Source: Bifidobacteriaceae bacterium NR021
GTDB taxonomy: Bacteria; Actinomycetota; Actinomycetes; Actinomycetales; Bifidobacteriaceae
Length of the DNA: 5,260 nucleotides
Reading direction: 5' to 3'
NCBI GenBank assembly: GCA_003585845.1
Contig: NQOP01000002.1
Location: forward strand, 102,853-108,112
This document shows, in pieces, positions 5,243 to 5,260 of the stretch. Within the stretch, counting starts at the first letter, position 1; each line of letters starts with the position of its first letter. The notes under the pieces are model-generated. The model was not told the DNA's origin. It did no database searches and saw nothing but the letters and a program-made list of their open reading frames with translations. The translations under genes and the position numbers were made by a program.

Positions 5243-5260
5243 ATATTAATAAATTTGCAC

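Overview
The window looks like a piece of chromosome from a moderate-to-low GC bifidobacterial-type actinobacterium, with Gardnerella the best guess. The grounds are a DUF4191 membrane protein (a family I know mainly from Actinobacteria), a thiamine-type ECF transporter of the YkoE/YkoD/YkoC kind, GC-leaning codons, and very AT-rich short gaps. The genus is an inference from gene content; no rRNA or other marker is present.

All three supportable genes lie on the minus strand. Read in transcription order (right to left): 5260-5156 is an upstream region with two perfect 24-nt direct repeats; 5155-4322 encodes a 277-residue DUF4191 membrane protein; 4300-4005 is a gene-free array of six 36-nt imperfect palindromes spaced exactly 52 nt apart; 3976-3953 holds a 12-bp palindrome and a -10-like hexamer; 3945-3840 is a clear TPP riboswitch aptamer; 3852-3735 is its leader with several competing stems; 3734-3123 encodes a YkoE-type substrate-binding (S) component; 3122-3038 is an AT-rich gap; 3037-212 encodes a 941-residue fusion of two ABC ATPases and an EcfT/CbiQ-like transmembrane subunit (YkoD plus YkoC); 204-65 is a second array of three 34-nt palindromes spaced exactly 53 nt apart; 64-1 shows nothing I can name.

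The riboswitch, S component and fused energising module form one logical unit: a TPP-repressed ECF importer for thiamine or its pyrimidine precursor (HMP), made from only two polypeptides. The fusion carries five Ser/Ala/Asn/Glu-rich segments at domain borders or in loops, encoded by short degenerate DNA repeats.

The most unusual content is non-coding. Two unrelated sequence families form phased palindrome arrays (3 x 53 nt and 6 x 52 nt), each starting just downstream of a minus-strand stop codon, with a stop-proximal hairpin followed by a T5 tract. The period is close to five turns of B-DNA. I do not recognise either family.
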